Assembly (NCBI GenBank): GCA_946800325.1
Contig: CAMPEJ010000002.1
Location: forward strand, 310,001 to 374,000
DNA: 64,000 nt
Direction of reading: 5' to 3'
From: Luzula sylvatica
Taxonomy: Eukaryota; Streptophyta; Magnoliopsida; Poales; Juncaceae
The notes below the pieces were generated by a model that had not been told where the DNA came from, ran no database searches, and saw only the letters and a list, made by a program, of their open reading frames with translations. A program made the position numbers and the translations under genes. This document shows, piece by piece, positions 61,701 through 64,000 of the stretch (position 1 is the stretch's first letter; each line of letters opens with the position of its first letter).

Positions 61701-64000
61701 GAAATGTTATGTGGTAAAAGAAACGATTCTAATGATCTCAAAATACGTTATTTGTACTCCCCAAAGCATAAACAAATTGTTTTGAATCGAAAAACAAACT
61801 TTCTTAGTGTTTGTAAATTATGGTAAAATGTTATGTGGTAAAAGATACGATTCAAATGATATCAAAATACGTTATTTGAACTCCCCAAAGCATAAACAGA
61901 TTGTTTTGAATCGAAAAACAAACTTTCTTAGTGTTGGTAAATTTTGGTGAAATGTTATGTGGTAAAAGATACGATTCAAATGATCTCAAAATACGTTATT
62001 TGAACTCCCCAAAGCATAAACAGATTGTTTTGAATCGAAAAACAAACTTTCTTAGTGTTTGTAAATTTTGGTGAAATGTTATGTGGTAAAAGATACAATT
62101 CAAATGATCTCAAAATACGTTATTTGAACTCCCCAAAGCATAAACAGATTGTTTTGAATCGAAAAACAAACTGTCTTAGTGTTTGTAAATTTTGGTGAAA
62201 TGTTATCTGGAAAAAGATACGATTCAAATTATCTCAAAATACGTTATTTGAACTCCCGAAAGCATAAACAAATTGTTTTGAATCGAAAAACAAATTTTCT
62301 TAGTGTTTGTGAATTTCGGTGAAATGTTATGTGGTAAAAGATACGATTCGAATGATCTCAAAATACGTTATTTGAACTCCCCAAAGCATAAACAGATTGT
62401 TTTGAATAGAAAAACAAACTTTCTTAGTGTTTGTAAATTTTGGTGAAATGTTATCTGGAAAAAGATACGATTCAAATGATCTCAAAATACGTTATTTGAA
62501 CTCCCCAAAGCATAAACAAATTGTTTTGAATCGAAAAACAAACTTTCTTAGTGTTTGTAAATTTTGGTGAAATGTTATGTCGTAAAAGATACGATTCAAA
62601 TGATCTCAAAATACGTTATTTGAACTCCCCAAAGCAAAAACATATTGTTTTGAATCGAAAAACAAACTGTCTTAGTGTATGTAAATTTTGGTGAAATGTT
62701 ATATGGAAAAAGATACGATTCAAATGATCTCAAAATACGTTATTTGAACTCCCCAAAGCATAAACAAATTGTTTTGAATCGAAAAACAAACTTTCTTAGT
62801 GTTTGTAAATTTTGGTGAAATGTTATGTGGTAAAAGATACGATTCAAATGATCTCAAAATACGTTATTTGATCTCCCCAAAGCATAAACAGATTGTTTTG
62901 AATCGAAAAACAAACTTTCGTAGTGTTTGTAAATTTTGGTGAAATGTTATGTGGTACAAGATACGATTCAAATGATCTCAAAATACGTTATTTGAACTAC
63001 CCAAAGCATAAATAGATTGTTTTGAATCGAAAAACAAACTTTCTTAGTGTTTGTAAATTTTGGTGAAATGTTATGTGGTAAAAGATACGATTCAAATGAT
63101 CTCAAAATACGTTATTTGAACTCCCCAAAGCATAAACAGATTGTTTTGAATCGAAAAACAAACTTTCTTAGTGTTTAAAATTTTGGTGAAATGTTATGTA
63201 GTAAAAGATACGATTCAAATGATCTCAAAATACGTTATTTGTACTCCCCAAAGCATAAACAGATTGTTTTGAATCGAAAAACAAACTTTCTTAGTGTTTG
63301 TAAATTTTGGTGAAATGTTATGTGGTAAAAGATACGATTCGAATGATCTAAAAATATGTTATTTGAACTCCCCAAAGCATAAACAAATTGTTTTGAATCG
63401 AAAAACAAACTTTCTTAGTGTTTGTAAATTTTGGTGAAATGTTATGTAGTAAAAGATACGATTCAAATGATCTCAAAATACGTTATTTGAACTACCCAAA
63501 GCATAAACAGATTGTTTTGAATCGAAAAACAAACTTTCTTAGTGTTTGTAAATTTGGGTGAAATGTTATGTGGTAAAAGATACGATTCAAATGATCTCAA
63601 AATACGTTATTTGAACTCCCCAAAGCATAAACAGATTGTTTTGAATCGAAAAACAAACTTTCTTAGTGTTTGTAAATTTTGGTAAAATGTTATGTGGTAA
63701 AATATCCGATTCAAATAATCTCAAAATACGTTATTTGAATTCCCCAAAGCATAAACAGATTGTTTTGAATCGAAAAACAAACTTTCTTAGTGTTTGTAAA
63801 TTTTGGTGAAATGTTATGTGGTAAAAGATACGATTCAAATGATCTCAAAATACGTTATTTGAACTCCCCAAAGCATAAACAGATTGTTTTGAATCGAAAA
63901 ACAAACTTTCGTAGTGTTTGTAAATTTGGTGAAATGTTATGTGGTACAAGATACGATTCAAATGATCTCAAAATACGTCATTTGAACTACCCAAAGCATA

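Larger units (their letters stand above)
49425..64000 (+). repeat. Satellite block C, 124-bp monomer tandem array
   Basis: About 117 monomers of the same satellite in the same orientation, running off the right edge. The variants are the same as in blocks A and B, with more gtcgtaaaag and atatgg monomers and several gtgtttaaaa monomers one base short. There are no genes. Confidence 0.98.

Noticed and set aside
1..64000. CENP-B box-like motif in the monomer
   Set aside because: I found no convincing match to the YTTCGTTGGAARCGGGA consensus in either orientation; only short TTCG or CGAA matches occur.

Overview
The window is plant nuclear DNA made almost entirely of one AT-rich satellite (124-bp monomer, about 29% G+C) arranged head to tail in one orientation. 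Two LTR-retrotransposon insertions interrupt it. I see no ordinary host gene, rRNA, tRNA gene or CRISPR array. A plant source is indicated by a primer-binding site matching plant initiator Met-tRNA, a Ty1/copia-type Gag with CCHC zinc knuckles, an ORF resembling the 'putative plant transposon protein' family, and a plant gypsy-type LTR end. Long, homogeneous, higher-order-repeat satellite with only retroelements inside it is typical of centromeric, pericentromeric or knob heterochromatin. I cannot name the species.

Layout: (1) 1-6062, satellite block A, about 49 monomers, a 27-mer higher-order repeat (HOR) of 3,328 bp present about 1.7 times. (2) 6058-16793, a minus-strand copia-like element in the order LTR - internal domain - LTR - truncated second internal domain (read right to left). 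The LTR plus internal unit is exactly 6,666 bp. (3) 16794-47151, satellite block B, about 245 monomers, a patchwork of HORs (7-, 11-, 13-, 16-, 17-, 21- and 29-monomer periods). (4) 47152-49424, a 5'-truncated gypsy-type element, also on the minus strand: 3' LTR plus about 0.9 kb of internal sequence. (5) 49425-64000, satellite block C, about 117 monomers, with 24-, 15- and 9-mer HORs.

The copia-like element is the most interesting object. It has matching 1,408-bp LTRs (3 differences), a PBS, a PPT, a TATA box and a long gag, but no protease, integrase, reverse transcriptase or RNase H. In place of pol it carries a separate 428-codon sense ORF with nuclear-localisation-like and coiled-coil segments, preceded by a CT-rich leader. 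Two parts of it, the LTR upstream of the TATA box and the spacer upstream of the extra ORF, carry arrays of paired palindromes (core CGTTCGAACG, two dyads usually about 22 bp apart, modules about 70-120 bp apart). The element therefore looks non-autonomous, with two candidate transcription units under a shared, apparently undescribed repeat-type cis module.

Both retroelements have one exact LTR terminus against satellite and one truncated terminus, and the satellite register across each insertion is almost preserved. This points to one-sided loss close to the original insertion site.
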